Notes under the pieces: generated by a model | What the model was told of the DNA's origin: nothing | The model's input: the letters and a program-made list of their open reading frames with translations, nothing else | Database searches by the model: none | Part shown: positions 1-7,843 of the stretch, in pieces | Position numbering within the stretch: position 1 is the first letter of the stretch | How the letters are laid out: each line of letters starts with the position of its first letter | Made by a program: the position numbers and the translations under genes | Assembly: GCA_028290245.1 (NCBI GenBank) | Contig: JAQGKG010000048.1 | Coordinates: 1 to 9,806, forward strand | Length of the DNA: 9,806 nt | Origin: Devosia sp. | GTDB lineage: Bacteria; Pseudomonadota; Alphaproteobacteria; Rhizobiales; Devosiaceae | Direction: 5' to 3'

Positions 1-872
1 ACTTCGGTGTTGGCTACTATCCCGAGTTCCTGCGTGAAAGCACCGCGATCGAGGACTATTACGCTCCGGGCCTGATCGTGTTCGGTGTGCTCGACCAGCC
101 AACCGAAATGCTGCTGCGCGAAGTGAACGCCAATATGGGCGTCGAATGCTTCGTGGTGACCCTCGCTACAGCTGAAGCCGTCAAGTATGCCAGCAATTCC
201 TGGCGCGCGGTCAAGGTGACGTTCGCTAACGAAATCGGCAACATTTCCAAGGCATGCGGCGTCGACGGCCAGCAGGTCATGAAGATGATCTGCTCCGATA
301 CCAAGGTCAATATCTCACCCTACTTTATGCGTCCCGGCTTTGCTTTTGGTGGTTCTTGCCTGCCCAAGGACGTGCGGGCCCTCAGCCACCTCGCTAATGA
401 AAAGGGCGTCTCTGCTCCCCTGCTCGACGCAGTCCTGGAAGCCAATGAGGCCCAGATCCAGCGTGCCGAAGCACTGGTCGAATCGAGCGGCAAGCGTTCG
501 ATCGGCATGGTTGGCATCAGCTTCAAGCCTGGCACGGACGACCTCCGCGAAAGCCCACTTGCGGAACTGGCCTCGCGCCTGATCGCCAAGGGCTACGCCC
601 TCAAAGTCTATGACCCCTACGTCAGCGAAGCCTTCGACAATGGCGTTAGCGCCATCGGCCGCGGCAACGATGTGGTGCCGGATTTGGGCGGGCGCATGGT
701 TGCCCAGCTCGAAGATCTCATCACCGGTGCGGACATCATCCTCGTGGGCAATCGCTACGAAGAAACCGTCGGTCGCCTCAACGAAGCTGCCAAGTCGCAC
801 TCGCTGGTCGACCTCACCCGCATCAATTCATCCTTGCGCTCCAACGGCGCCTATCAGGGCATTTGCTGGTAA
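1..872 (+). CDS. algD: GDP-mannose 6-dehydrogenase, C-terminal part (5' end outside window)
   Basis: Oxidises GDP-mannose to GDP-mannuronic acid with NAD+, the committed step of alginate precursor synthesis in the cytoplasm. The open frame enters from the left edge; the first complete codon is at base 3, so the internal ATG at 78 is not the start. About 289 residues are visible. The fragment begins with FGVGYYPEFLREST, then carries KVTFANEIGN and the signature FGGSCLPKDVRAL with the catalytic cysteine at codon 357-359. The C-terminal nucleotide-binding domain has SFKPGTDDLRESP, and the protein ends GICW, exactly as I recall for Pseudomonas AlgD. By alignment of the cysteine with position 268 of that 436-residue enzyme, roughly 150 N-terminal residues (the Rossmann NAD domain) are missing. 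GDP-mannose rather than UDP-glucose specificity is supported by the terminal motif and by the following alg8. The stop lies 2 bases before alg8. Confidence 0.95.
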   Translation, partial: FGVGYYPEFLRESTAIEDYYAPGLIVFGVLDQPTEMLLREVNANMGVECFVVTLATAEAVKYASNSWRAVKVTFANEIGNISKACGVDGQQVMKMICSDTKVNISPYFMRPGFAFGGSCLPKDVRALSHLANEKGVSAPLLDAVLEANEAQIQRAEALVESSGKRSIGMVGISFKPGTDDLRESPLAELASRLIAKGYALKVYDPYVSEAFDNGVSAIGRGNDVVPDLGGRMVAQLEDLITGADIILVGNRYEETVGRLNEAAKSHSLVDLTRINSSLRSNGAYQGICW

Positions 873-874
873 TC

Positions 875-2353
875 ATGAGCGCCATTCTCTCGCATGCAAT
901 CTACATCCTTGTTTGCCTGGGAATTGCGTTGTCGGTTCCCGGCGGGGTGATCAGCGCGAACGGTGCGCTGGTTCTCACCCTGGGCGCCATCGGGGCGTGG
1001 CGGTATTTGTGGGCGCTGACGAACTTCGTTCGGGCCCATATCTACCTTCGCATCGCCTATCCAAACCGCAAACGGCTTGCTCAGCGTCAATATGCTGAGC
1101 AAGCAAACCCTGCACATGCCTATTTCCTCGTGACCTCGTTCAAGGTCGATGTCGAAACTTCGATGCGGGTCTACCGTTCGATTTTCGAGGCTGCTGTGCA
1201 GTCCGAAGGCGGGGCAACCGTTGTGGCTTCCGTTGTCGAAATCGCCGACGAGCGGCTGATCCGTGCCGCTTATGGCAAGGTCGCAGCCAATAGCGGCGTC
1301 AAGCTAATCATCGACCGCATTCCAGGCACTGGCAAGCGGGACGCACTTTCGGCGGCGCTGAACATCATCGCCGGAGAATTGCCCCGAACTACCGACATCG
1401 TGCTGTTCGTCGATGGTGACACCATCGTGCCAGCCGACATCGTTGCCCAAAGCGCACCGTTTTTCAGCGACCGGCGCCTGGGCGCCCTGACGACGGACGA
1501 AGCCAGCGAAACCACTGGGAGCCAATTGTTCCGCGATTGGTTCGAGCTGCGCTTCAATCAGCGCCAGATGATGATGTGCTCCATGGCGCTCGGCCGTCGC
1601 GTGCTGACCCTGACCGGCCGGATGTCGGTCATCCGGGCAGACCTCGCCACAGACAAAAGCTTCATTGCCGGCGTCGGTCGCGACTTCACGGACCACTGGC
1701 GTCTGGGCCGAATTAATTTCCTGACCGGCGACGACAAATCCACTTGGTACTGGCTCTTGAGCCGGGGTTATCAGATGGCCTACCTGCCTGATGTGCAGTC
1801 AGTCTCAATGGAAACCCAGCCAAAACCTGGCTTTGCGGATTCTGCCACGACACTGATGATCCGCTGGTTCGGAAACATGCTGCGCACCAACGGGCGGGCC
1901 CTGAAGCAGTCGCCACTAAAGGTCGGCTTGTTCACTTGGTGGTCGATCCTGGATCAGCGCGTGTCCATGTGGACAACGTTAGCCGGCCCTCTTGCCGTAG
2001 TGCTGACGGCGCTGCTGATCGACCCATTCATCCTGCCTGCTTATGTGGCCTGGGTCATGGCGACACGATATGTGACCTGCGTCTTGCTGGCGACATTCCG
2101 TGGACCCTTCCCCATCACCTACCCCTTTCTGCTCTACTTTGGGCAGATCATGGGCGCCACGATCAAGAGCTACGTCTCGTTCCGTCTTGATCGCCAGAAA
2201 TGGACTCGCCAGGCAACCTCGATCGGCTCCGGCGTCGGCCTGTCCGGACGGATCACGGCTCTCTCTTCCACCTACATGCACATTCTCGCGCTGGGATGGC
2301 TGCTCGTCGCAGTGCTCCTGCTCAGCCGATCTGCATTGAACCCTCTTTTGTAA
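875..2353 (+). CDS. alg8: Alginate polymerase, membrane glycosyltransferase Alg8
   Basis: Processive family-2 glycosyltransferase of the inner membrane that polymerises GDP-mannuronate into polymannuronate together with Alg44. The 492 residues match the usual length of about 494. Hydrophobic segments lie near residues 5-25 and 35-52 and again from about 365 to the C-terminus. The cytoplasmic domain has the nucleotide-sugar motif VDGDT (D180, D182), then MCSMALGRRVLTLTGRMSV, HWRLGR and LTGDDKSTW (D286, D287, K288), followed by QRVSMW (361-366), the family's counterpart of the Q-x-x-R-W acceptor motif. E313 is kept in the region after this, but the next residue is T314 where I recall histidine in Pseudomonas. 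The ATG at 875 is preferred over an in-frame TTG at 863, which overlaps the algD stop and would add only four residues; neither has a strong ribosome binding site, so coupling to algD translation is likely. Alg44 follows after 10 bases. Confidence 0.95.
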   Translation: MSAILSHAIYILVCLGIALSVPGGVISANGALVLTLGAIGAWRYLWALTNFVRAHIYLRIAYPNRKRLAQRQYAEQANPAHAYFLVTSFKVDVETSMRVYRSIFEAAVQSEGGATVVASVVEIADERLIRAAYGKVAANSGVKLIIDRIPGTGKRDALSAALNIIAGELPRTTDIVLFVDGDTIVPADIVAQSAPFFSDRRLGALTTDEASETTGSQLFRDWFELRFNQRQMMMCSMALGRRVLTLTGRMSVIRADLATDKSFIAGVGRDFTDHWRLGRINFLTGDDKSTWYWLLSRGYQMAYLPDVQSVSMETQPKPGFADSATTLMIRWFGNMLRTNGRALKQSPLKVGLFTWWSILDQRVSMWTTLAGPLAVVLTALLIDPFILPAYVAWVMATRYVTCVLLATFRGPFPITYPFLLYFGQIMGATIKSYVSFRLDRQKWTRQATSIGSGVGLSGRITALSSTYMHILALGWLLVAVLLLSRSALNPLL

Positions 2354-2363
2354 CGGACATACC

Positions 2364-3461
2364 ATGCAAAAACTCTCAAGCTTGGACACTGGTCCAAATG
2401 ATGTTCCCCCGGTGTCGGACTTCGACAGCGAGCATCCTGTCATCCAGATGCCCTTCAGCGCCATCATCGATGGTCGGATGTTCGAGGGGGACGGGATATC
2501 GCTCGTCGGTGCACGAGCCCAAGGCTTGGTTTCGCCGCAACTTGAAGGCGAGCACCGGCTCGTGACCTTGGTCTTCCCATTCGCGGGTTTCAACGTTACG
2601 CTCCCCGTAGAGGCAAGTCTGAACACCGCCTCCAGCGCGTCTGGCAAGCTGGCACTACGCTTTACCAATCCGACAGGTCCGCACTTCATTCAGCTGCGGC
2701 ACCTGCTCAATTCCTACATTTCTGGCGATATCGGCGATGTCGGATCGGTGCTGTCGACCTCGGCTGGCAATCCGCGCGGTGCTGAAAAGGTGAAGGCGAC
2801 CAACTCGCGCACTCCGGGCCGCCTGCTCTCGGGTCTGCTGAAAGGCTTGCTCATCACCGCAGCATCGGTTGCGCTGTTCGGCTTCGTCGGTTCCAAGATT
2901 TACGACCGAGCCTTCGTATCCCACGCTGAAGGCGTTTCCCTCATCAGCACCAGCAATACTGCACTCCGCGCAGTCAGTTCAGGCCAGCTTGATTTCGTTG
3001 ATCCAAACGCCGCGCAGGGCCAGGTGGCCTACGCAGTACGGACCACATCGGGCGATTTGGTCAATATTTCGATGCCCTGCGACTGCGTTGCTCTGCCGGG
3101 TGCGCTGACTGCTGGCGCCACGGTGCTGGCCGGCGATGCGGTGATGCGCGTTGCAACCCGAGATGCCGCAACCCAGATCGACGCGCTGGTGCCTCTTCAG
3201 GCCTATCGGGCCCTGGTGGCTGGCGCGACCGCCCAGGTCGAGCTCGGCAACGGCTCCTTCATCTCCGCAACGCTGCAGCCCGGCACTGTCACAGTGCCTC
3301 AGGACAGTGCCGAGGGCGCCGTTCAGGTCGCCCTGCTTCCCCAATCCGATATCGATCCTTCGCTTATCGGCACCCCCGTCTCCGTCACTGTCGGAACGGC
3401 AAACTCCAACCCCGCAGTATCCTTCATCCGGGATTTAGTTTCGCAAGGAGCGAATCGATGA
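2364..3461 (+). CDS. alg44: Alg44-like co-polymerase with degenerate PilZ domain
   Basis: Inner-membrane partner of Alg8. In Pseudomonas its cytoplasmic PilZ domain binds cyclic di-GMP and activates polymerisation. This 365-residue protein has a PilZ-like region (about 24-125), one membrane segment (about 158-177) and a periplasmic beta-rich domain (about 180-365) of the membrane-fusion type, including MPCDC and a barrel-sandwich-like stretch. The best family match is LRHLLNSYISGDIGDVG (111-127), which resembles the end of the Pseudomonas PilZ domain (LRYLITSYLSGEVISVG as recalled). The RxxxR motif is absent: there is no arginine before residue 38. The D-x-S-x-x-G position reads G-A-R-A-Q-G (49-54), keeping only the last glycine. 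The gene sits between alg8 and algA and overlaps the latter by 4 bases (ATGA). Identification rests on context plus the helix motif and architecture; cyclic di-GMP binding should not be assumed. Confidence 0.88.
   Translation: MQKLSSLDTGPNDVPPVSDFDSEHPVIQMPFSAIIDGRMFEGDGISLVGARAQGLVSPQLEGEHRLVTLVFPFAGFNVTLPVEASLNTASSASGKLALRFTNPTGPHFIQLRHLLNSYISGDIGDVGSVLSTSAGNPRGAEKVKATNSRTPGRLLSGLLKGLLITAASVALFGFVGSKIYDRAFVSHAEGVSLISTSNTALRAVSSGQLDFVDPNAAQGQVAYAVRTTSGDLVNISMPCDCVALPGALTAGATVLAGDAVMRVATRDAATQIDALVPLQAYRALVAGATAQVELGNGSFISATLQPGTVTVPQDSAEGAVQVALLPQSDIDPSLIGTPVSVTVGTANSNPAVSFIRDLVSQGANR
3445..3450 (+). promoter_or_regulatory. Ribosome binding site of algA-like gene
   Basis: AAGGAG sits 7 bases before the ATG at 3458, inside the last codons of alg44. 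It fixes the start of the downstream gene within the 4-base ATGA overlap. Confidence 0.8.
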
Positions 3462-4903
3462 GCACTATTAATCCAGTAATCCTATGCGGGGGCATCGGTA
3501 CAAGGTTGTGGCCGCTGTCGCGTGAACAGCAGCCGAAGCAGTTCCAGCCGATCAGCGCAGATGGCATCACCTTCTTCCAGGCGACCGTCCAGCGTCATGC
3601 CGGACGCGTTTTCGGCAAGCCAGTTGTTCTGGTCAATCATCGGCACATGTCGACGGTTAATCGCCAGATGCGGGCTCTGATGACGGAAGCCATGGTTATC
3701 GGCGAACCTGTCTCGCGCAATACGGGGCCAGCCCTGCTGGCCGCGTCGCTCTATCTGTACGACGAGAACCCGGACGCAGTCCTGCTTGCACTCCCATCCG
3801 ATCACGTCATCGACGGGGATCTCGAGCCCTCGATGGTCGCAGCGCTGCCTGCAGTCAAAGATGGCCTGATCGTCACCTTCGGCATTGCACCGCGTTATCC
3901 CGAGAGCGGTTACGGCTACATCATCGATGGCGGTCCGTATGTCGGCTATGACGGCGTCCGCAAGGCGGCCCGCTTTATCGAGAAGCCCGTCGTCCAGGTT
4001 GCCGAGGCGCTGATTGCCGAAGGCGGCGCTTACTGGGCATCGGGCATCAGCCTTTTCCGCGCCGATACCTTGATCGAAGAATATCGCCGGATTGCTCCGG
4101 ACACACTACGCGCCGTGCGGGAAGCCAAGCGCCTTGCCGAACGCTCTGGTTCGGGCGTGATGCTCGAAGCAACCTCTTTTGCCCAGGCTTCCAACGAGTC
4201 TACCGAAATGGCAATCTTCGAGCATACCGAGTTGATGACGTTGTTCCCGGCTGAGGTGCAGTGGGACGATGTCGGCGCTTGGTCAGCGTTTCACACGATC
4301 GGCGCCAAGGACGCGACGGGCAACGTCTCGTCCGGCGATGTCGTGCTCGTCGATACCGAGAACTCCTATATCCGTGGCGGCAACAAGCTCGTGGCCGTGG
4401 TCGGTCTGTCTGACGTTATCGTCGTGGATACTCCTGACGCATTGCTCGTGACCAGCCGTTCGGCCTCTCAAAAGGTCAAGAAGGTCGTCGAGATGCTCGC
4501 CAAGACGTCCCGGCCTGAAGTCGTCGATCACCGCTGGATCAATACCGATTGGGGCCGTATTGGCACGATTTCGGAAGGCGGCGGCTACAGCATCCGCCAG
4601 ATGGTGCTCAATCCCGGCGGCACCGTCCTGTTTGAGTCAAAGTCGACTCAGAAAAGCCTGCTGACTATCGCCGAGGGTATTGCACAAATCCGTACCGAAG
4701 CGGGCGTCCAGGAACTCGGCATCGGTGCGACCTTTGAGGTCGGCCCCCAAGTGCGCGCTGCCCTGACGAATCCAGGCGTCGTCATGCTGCAGGTGATCGA
4801 GGTCAACTGCGAAATCGGCTCCAGGGAAACCATGGCCCCAGCCGGCTCCAAGGTTGGCGCAGGCGATGACGATGCCAGCGACAAGTCGAGGCAATATGCG
4901 TAA
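3458..4903 (+). CDS. algA: Mannose-1-phosphate guanylyltransferase with inactive-looking isomerase (cupin) domain
   Basis: Makes GDP-mannose from mannose-1-phosphate and GTP. In Pseudomonas the 481-residue AlgA is bifunctional, with a C-terminal type II phosphomannose isomerase; this protein is also 481 residues. The N-terminal nucleotidyltransferase shows GGIGTRLWPLSREQQPKQF (11-29), NTGPALLAAS, LPSDHVI, GYGYI, FIEKP (173-177) and WDDVGAW (269-275). A usually conserved WNSGMF motif reads WASGIS (193-198). The C-terminal part (about 358-450) still looks like a cupin: WGRIGTI, then RQMVLNPGGT and IEV at matching spacing. The metal-ligand motif QxHHHRxEHW is replaced by the region 390-401 (VLFESKSTQKSL), and the later histidine of the THRL motif is absent (VRAAL). 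Guanylyltransferase activity is likely, isomerase activity is not; mannose-6-phosphate would need another source. In pseudomonads algA is last in the operon; here it is fourth. Confidence 0.88.
   Translation: MSTINPVILCGGIGTRLWPLSREQQPKQFQPISADGITFFQATVQRHAGRVFGKPVVLVNHRHMSTVNRQMRALMTEAMVIGEPVSRNTGPALLAASLYLYDENPDAVLLALPSDHVIDGDLEPSMVAALPAVKDGLIVTFGIAPRYPESGYGYIIDGGPYVGYDGVRKAARFIEKPVVQVAEALIAEGGAYWASGISLFRADTLIEEYRRIAPDTLRAVREAKRLAERSGSGVMLEATSFAQASNESTEMAIFEHTELMTLFPAEVQWDDVGAWSAFHTIGAKDATGNVSSGDVVLVDTENSYIRGGNKLVAVVGLSDVIVVDTPDALLVTSRSASQKVKKVVEMLAKTSRPEVVDHRWINTDWGRIGTISEGGGYSIRQMVLNPGGTVLFESKSTQKSLLTIAEGIAQIRTEAGVQELGIGATFEVGPQVRAALTNPGVVMLQVIEVNCEIGSRETMAPAGSKVGAGDDDASDKSRQYA
4888..4891 (+). 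promoter_or_regulatory. Ribosome binding site supporting ATG 4896 of algG-like gene
   Basis: GAGG lies 4 bases before the ATG at 4896. Together with the signal peptide beginning at that codon it favours 4896 over the in-frame ATGs at 4854 and 4866, which would put charged and polar residues before the signal peptide and lengthen the overlap with algA. Confidence 0.55.
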
Positions 4904-6413
4904 CGCTGCCGCCCTCGTTCCCATGACCATCGCGCTGTGTTTTGCCACCGCGATGGCTCCGGCGATGTCAGACGAGATCACCGCTCAGGTGCCGACTGTC
5001 CAAGCGGAACTGTCGTCGCTGCTAGCGGCGCCTGCCATTGATTCGGCTGCCATCTTTACGGCAGTAGCGCCGCTGGGATTTGCCCAGCGCGCCAGCTACG
5101 ACGTGGATTTCGAACCCCATGTTCCTGCTCGCGCCGAAGGCCCGTTGTCGGCCCGGCTATTGCCTTTTGCCATGGTGCTCGATGCGGCGCTGGGGGCAGC
5201 CTCTACCCAGACGCTGGACGGCATTGTGGATGCTCAGGGCGACAAAGGCGCCGCCGCGATTTATTTCGAGCAAGGCCCGGTATTTATTTCCGACATCAAG
5301 GCGGCTCTGGCGCAACTGGACCTGCCGATCGACGAGGCAGCTCCCGCGAACCAGGTTACTCTGACCCGGCCACTGGTTTTGTCTTCTCGTGCAACGCTTG
5401 TGCTATTGCCTGGCGAGGAGCTAACGCTCGACCGAGCCGAAGGCGCCTTCCTGATTGCCGCCGGCGGCATGGTTATCGACCGCGCCTCAATCGTGGGTTC
5501 CGAGGCGGCCAACACCTCCGAGCGCAATTTCCGGCCATTCATTCTGACCGATGCCACTACGGGCCCGATTGAGCTCTCCAGCGCGCATTTCGCACGCCTT
5601 GGCTTCGGCGGCGACGCGCGGTCCGCAGGCCTGTCCATCACCGGCTCTAGCGTTGATCCGGATAGACGTTCTTTTGTTCAGGACAGCACCTTTAGCGAAA
5701 TGGGCACACTGTCGCTGGTTGATGCCGCCCAGAGCACGATCCGACGCAACATTTTCAATAAACCATTCAACACTGCGTTGGCCATTGTTTCGAGCACCGC
5801 GATCATTGTGGACGACAACGTGATGGTGGGCGCCACTCCTGGCCACGGCGTCAAGCTTGGCCCGAATGCGACCAACATCCTGGTCGCCGACAATATCGTG
5901 GCCGACAACGACAAGCACGGCCTGCTGCTGGAGGGGAACACGACTGGCAGCGTGATTTTCAACAACCTGCTGTTTGAGAACGCGGCGTCCGGTGTCGCCG
6001 TGCTCAACGGATCGTGCCTGTCGCTCGAGCAGAACCTGATCCTCGCCAATGCTGCCGACGGTATCATGGTCCGGAACAGCGCCGGGCTCAACTTTGCGAC
6101 TAACATAATCGCCGCGAACCAACGCGCGGGCGTGTCGATCGTGGGTGACAATGGCAATGTTCGGCTCAAAGACAATCGCTTCGACGGCAACAAAGTAGGC
6201 CTGCGTGCCAGTACCAGCTTCGATCTGGCATTTTCGGGCAACGACTGGGCGGGCCAGACGCCACGCCTGCTCGATGGGGACATCGCTCAATACACCGTAT
6301 CCCTGCTTGACGGGATCAAGAATGGCGACACCGAGCTGACCATGGCCGGGCTGCCGCTACCGGTAAATCTGACCGCATCGTTTCCCACCTGCAAGCCGGG
6401 GGAGGCCGTCTGA
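4896..6413 (+). CDS. algG: AlgG-like periplasmic right-handed beta-helix protein lacking the DPHD motif
   Basis: AlgG is the periplasmic mannuronan C5-epimerase that converts polymannuronate residues to guluronate; it also helps the polymer cross the periplasm. This 505-residue protein (Pseudomonas about 543) starts with a signal peptide (basic start, hydrophobic 5-22, cleavage near APAMS-DE). Residues 150-460 form a beta-helix. Asparagine-led turns recur at 333, 357, 380, 403 and 427, a period of 23-24 residues, with patterns such as NIVADN, NLLFEN, NLILAN, NIIAAN and NRFDGN, each followed shortly by glycine. The block GVKLGPNATNILVADN through GVAVLNG aligns without gaps to the Pseudomonas segment GIDPHDRSHGLIIAEN and beyond, as I recall it. 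The catalytic DPHD tetrad falls on K320-L-G-P323, so epimerase activity is doubtful. It overlaps algA by 8 bases and algI by 1. It could be a structural relative rather than an enzyme. Confidence 0.8.
   Translation: MRNAAALVPMTIALCFATAMAPAMSDEITAQVPTVQAELSSLLAAPAIDSAAIFTAVAPLGFAQRASYDVDFEPHVPARAEGPLSARLLPFAMVLDAALGAASTQTLDGIVDAQGDKGAAAIYFEQGPVFISDIKAALAQLDLPIDEAAPANQVTLTRPLVLSSRATLVLLPGEELTLDRAEGAFLIAAGGMVIDRASIVGSEAANTSERNFRPFILTDATTGPIELSSAHFARLGFGGDARSAGLSITGSSVDPDRRSFVQDSTFSEMGTLSLVDAAQSTIRRNIFNKPFNTALAIVSSTAIIVDDNVMVGATPGHGVKLGPNATNILVADNIVADNDKHGLLLEGNTTGSVIFNNLLFENAASGVAVLNGSCLSLEQNLILANAADGIMVRNSAGLNFATNIIAANQRAGVSIVGDNGNVRLKDNRFDGNKVGLRASTSFDLAFSGNDWAGQTPRLLDGDIAQYTVSLLDGIKNGDTELTMAGLPLPVNLTASFPTCKPGEAV
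6398..6405 (+). promoter_or_regulatory. Ribosome binding site of algI
   Basis: GGGGGAGG ends 7 bases before the ATG at 6413, inside the last codons of the algG-like gene. This is the strongest such site in the window and fixes the start of algI at the 1-base overlap (TGATG). Confidence 0.8.
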
Positions 6414-7834
6414 TGGTATTTTCCTCAGAGACTTTTCTATTCATTTTCCTGCCGGTTTTCTTGACCGTCTACTACCTGACGCCAAACCGGTTTCGCTCCG
6501 TAACCATCCTGATCGGGTCTTACCTGTTCTATGGCTGGTGGCGCTTCGATTTCCTCGCGCTGCTGTTCGGCACCACGTTGTGGACTTACGTCTTTGGCCT
6601 TCTGGTCGACCGGCACGAGGGCAAACAGCGGCAAGTGCTGTGTGCCATCGGCACCATCGGTTGCCTCAGCGTTCTGGGTTTCTTCAAGTATTTCAACTTT
6701 CTGGCCGGCACCATTGCGAGCGTTATGGGTCAGGACGCGGCAACGCTGTCGATCTGGCATGTCATCCTGCCCATCGGCGTATCGTTCTACGTATTTGAAT
6801 CCATCAGCTACCTGGTTGACGTCTACCGTCGGGAATCCCTACCGGCCCGTAATTTCGCCGATTTTGCATCGTTTGTGTCCTTGTTCCCGCATCTGGTCGC
6901 AGGGCCGATCCTGCGTTTTCGCGACCTGCGTGAGCAGTTTGCCAGCCGCACCCATTCGCTGGCGCTGTTCTCCCAAGGCATGACGATCTTCATCATTGGC
7001 CTGGCCAAAAAGGTTTTGATCGCGGACACCGTGGCGCCGATCGCCGACACCATCTTTTCCCAGTCCGCACCGACCTTCATCGAATCCTGGATCGGCGCTA
7101 GCGCCTACACCATCCAGCTCTATTTCGATTTCTCAGGCTACAGCGACATGGCGATCGGACTCGGGCTGATGATGGGTTTCCGCCTGATGGAAAACTTCAA
7201 CTCGCCCTATATCAGCCGCAGCATCACCGAGTTCTGGCGCCGCTGGCACATCAGTCTGTCGGTCTGGCTACGGGATTATCTTTACATTCCGCTCGGCGGC
7301 AATCGTAAGGGCGTCGCACGCACCTACTTCAACCTTTTCATCGTTATGGTGCTCGGCGGCCTGTGGCACGGCGCCAACTGGACCTTCGTCATCTGGGGTG
7401 CCTGGCACGGCGCGATCCTTGCCGTTGAGCGCTACTTCAACTGGCCCAAAAAAGCCGCAACGGTCTTCTGGTCCCTGCCCTTGACCCTGCTGTTCGTAGT
7501 GCTTGGCTGGGTGATGTTCAGAGCGCCGAACGTCGGAAGCGCCATGACCATGTACGCCGGCATGTTCGGGTTCAATGGCCTGGGCCTCACACCGGACGTT
7601 GCCTGGCAATTGCCCCGCGAAGGCATGATGGTCCTGGCAATCGCCATCGCCATTGCCGGGTTCGAACCCAGGCTCAAGAAGCTGGCTGAACCGAGCCTGA
7701 TGATTGACGGGCAAGGCACTGCCTCCCTTGTCTCGGAATGGGTGCCGGCCTTGGCAATGTCTGCGCTGACGGTTCTCGTCCTGATGCGGCTCGCCGACCA
7801 GTCCTTCTCCCCCTTCCTCTACTTCCAGTTCTGA
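6413..7834 (+). CDS. algI: Alginate O-acetyltransferase AlgI, MBOAT family
   Basis: Polytopic inner-membrane protein of the MBOAT family that passes acetyl groups from a cytoplasmic donor to the periplasmic acetylation proteins (AlgJ, AlgX). The 473 residues are somewhat shorter than the roughly 520 of Pseudomonas AlgI. It begins with the typical MVFSSETFLFIFLPVFL segment and shows many hydrophobic helices. Family motifs are HLVAGPILRF, LYFDFSGYSDMAIGLG, FWRRWHISLSVWLRDYLYIPLGGNRKG (H279) and GGLWHGANWTFVIWG. The invariant histidine is H319 in LWHGA, matching H322 of the Pseudomonas protein. All expected catalytic features are intact. MBOAT proteins of this kind also serve cellulose, peptidoglycan and other polymers, so the alginate role comes from the neighbours algD, alg8 and alg44. 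Confidence 0.95.
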   Translation: MVFSSETFLFIFLPVFLTVYYLTPNRFRSVTILIGSYLFYGWWRFDFLALLFGTTLWTYVFGLLVDRHEGKQRQVLCAIGTIGCLSVLGFFKYFNFLAGTIASVMGQDAATLSIWHVILPIGVSFYVFESISYLVDVYRRESLPARNFADFASFVSLFPHLVAGPILRFRDLREQFASRTHSLALFSQGMTIFIIGLAKKVLIADTVAPIADTIFSQSAPTFIESWIGASAYTIQLYFDFSGYSDMAIGLGLMMGFRLMENFNSPYISRSITEFWRRWHISLSVWLRDYLYIPLGGNRKGVARTYFNLFIVMVLGGLWHGANWTFVIWGAWHGAILAVERYFNWPKKAATVFWSLPLTLLFVVLGWVMFRAPNVGSAMTMYAGMFGFNGLGLTPDVAWQLPREGMMVLAIAIAIAGFEPRLKKLAEPSLMIDGQGTASLVSEWVPALAMSALTVLVLMRLADQSFSPFLYFQF

Positions 7835-7843
7835 GTTTCCGCG

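Noticed and set aside
78..872. ATG at 78 as the start of algD
   Set aside because: The frame is open to the left edge, and the upstream codons encode conserved AlgD sequence (FGVGYYPEFLREST), so 78 is internal.
1979..2689. 236-codon minus-strand open frame across the alg8/alg44 junction
   Set aside because: Overlaps two well-supported genes and shows no recognisable protein features.
4854..4895. Upstream ATGs (4854, 4866) as the start of the algG-like gene
   Set aside because: They would place a polar extension before the signal peptide. ATG 4896 has GAGG just upstream and begins directly with the basic end of the signal.
5487..6290. 267-codon open frame on the minus strand opposite the algG-like gene
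   Set aside because: Shadow of the repetitive beta-helix coding sequence. No domain, no fitting ribosome binding site and no support from neighbours.
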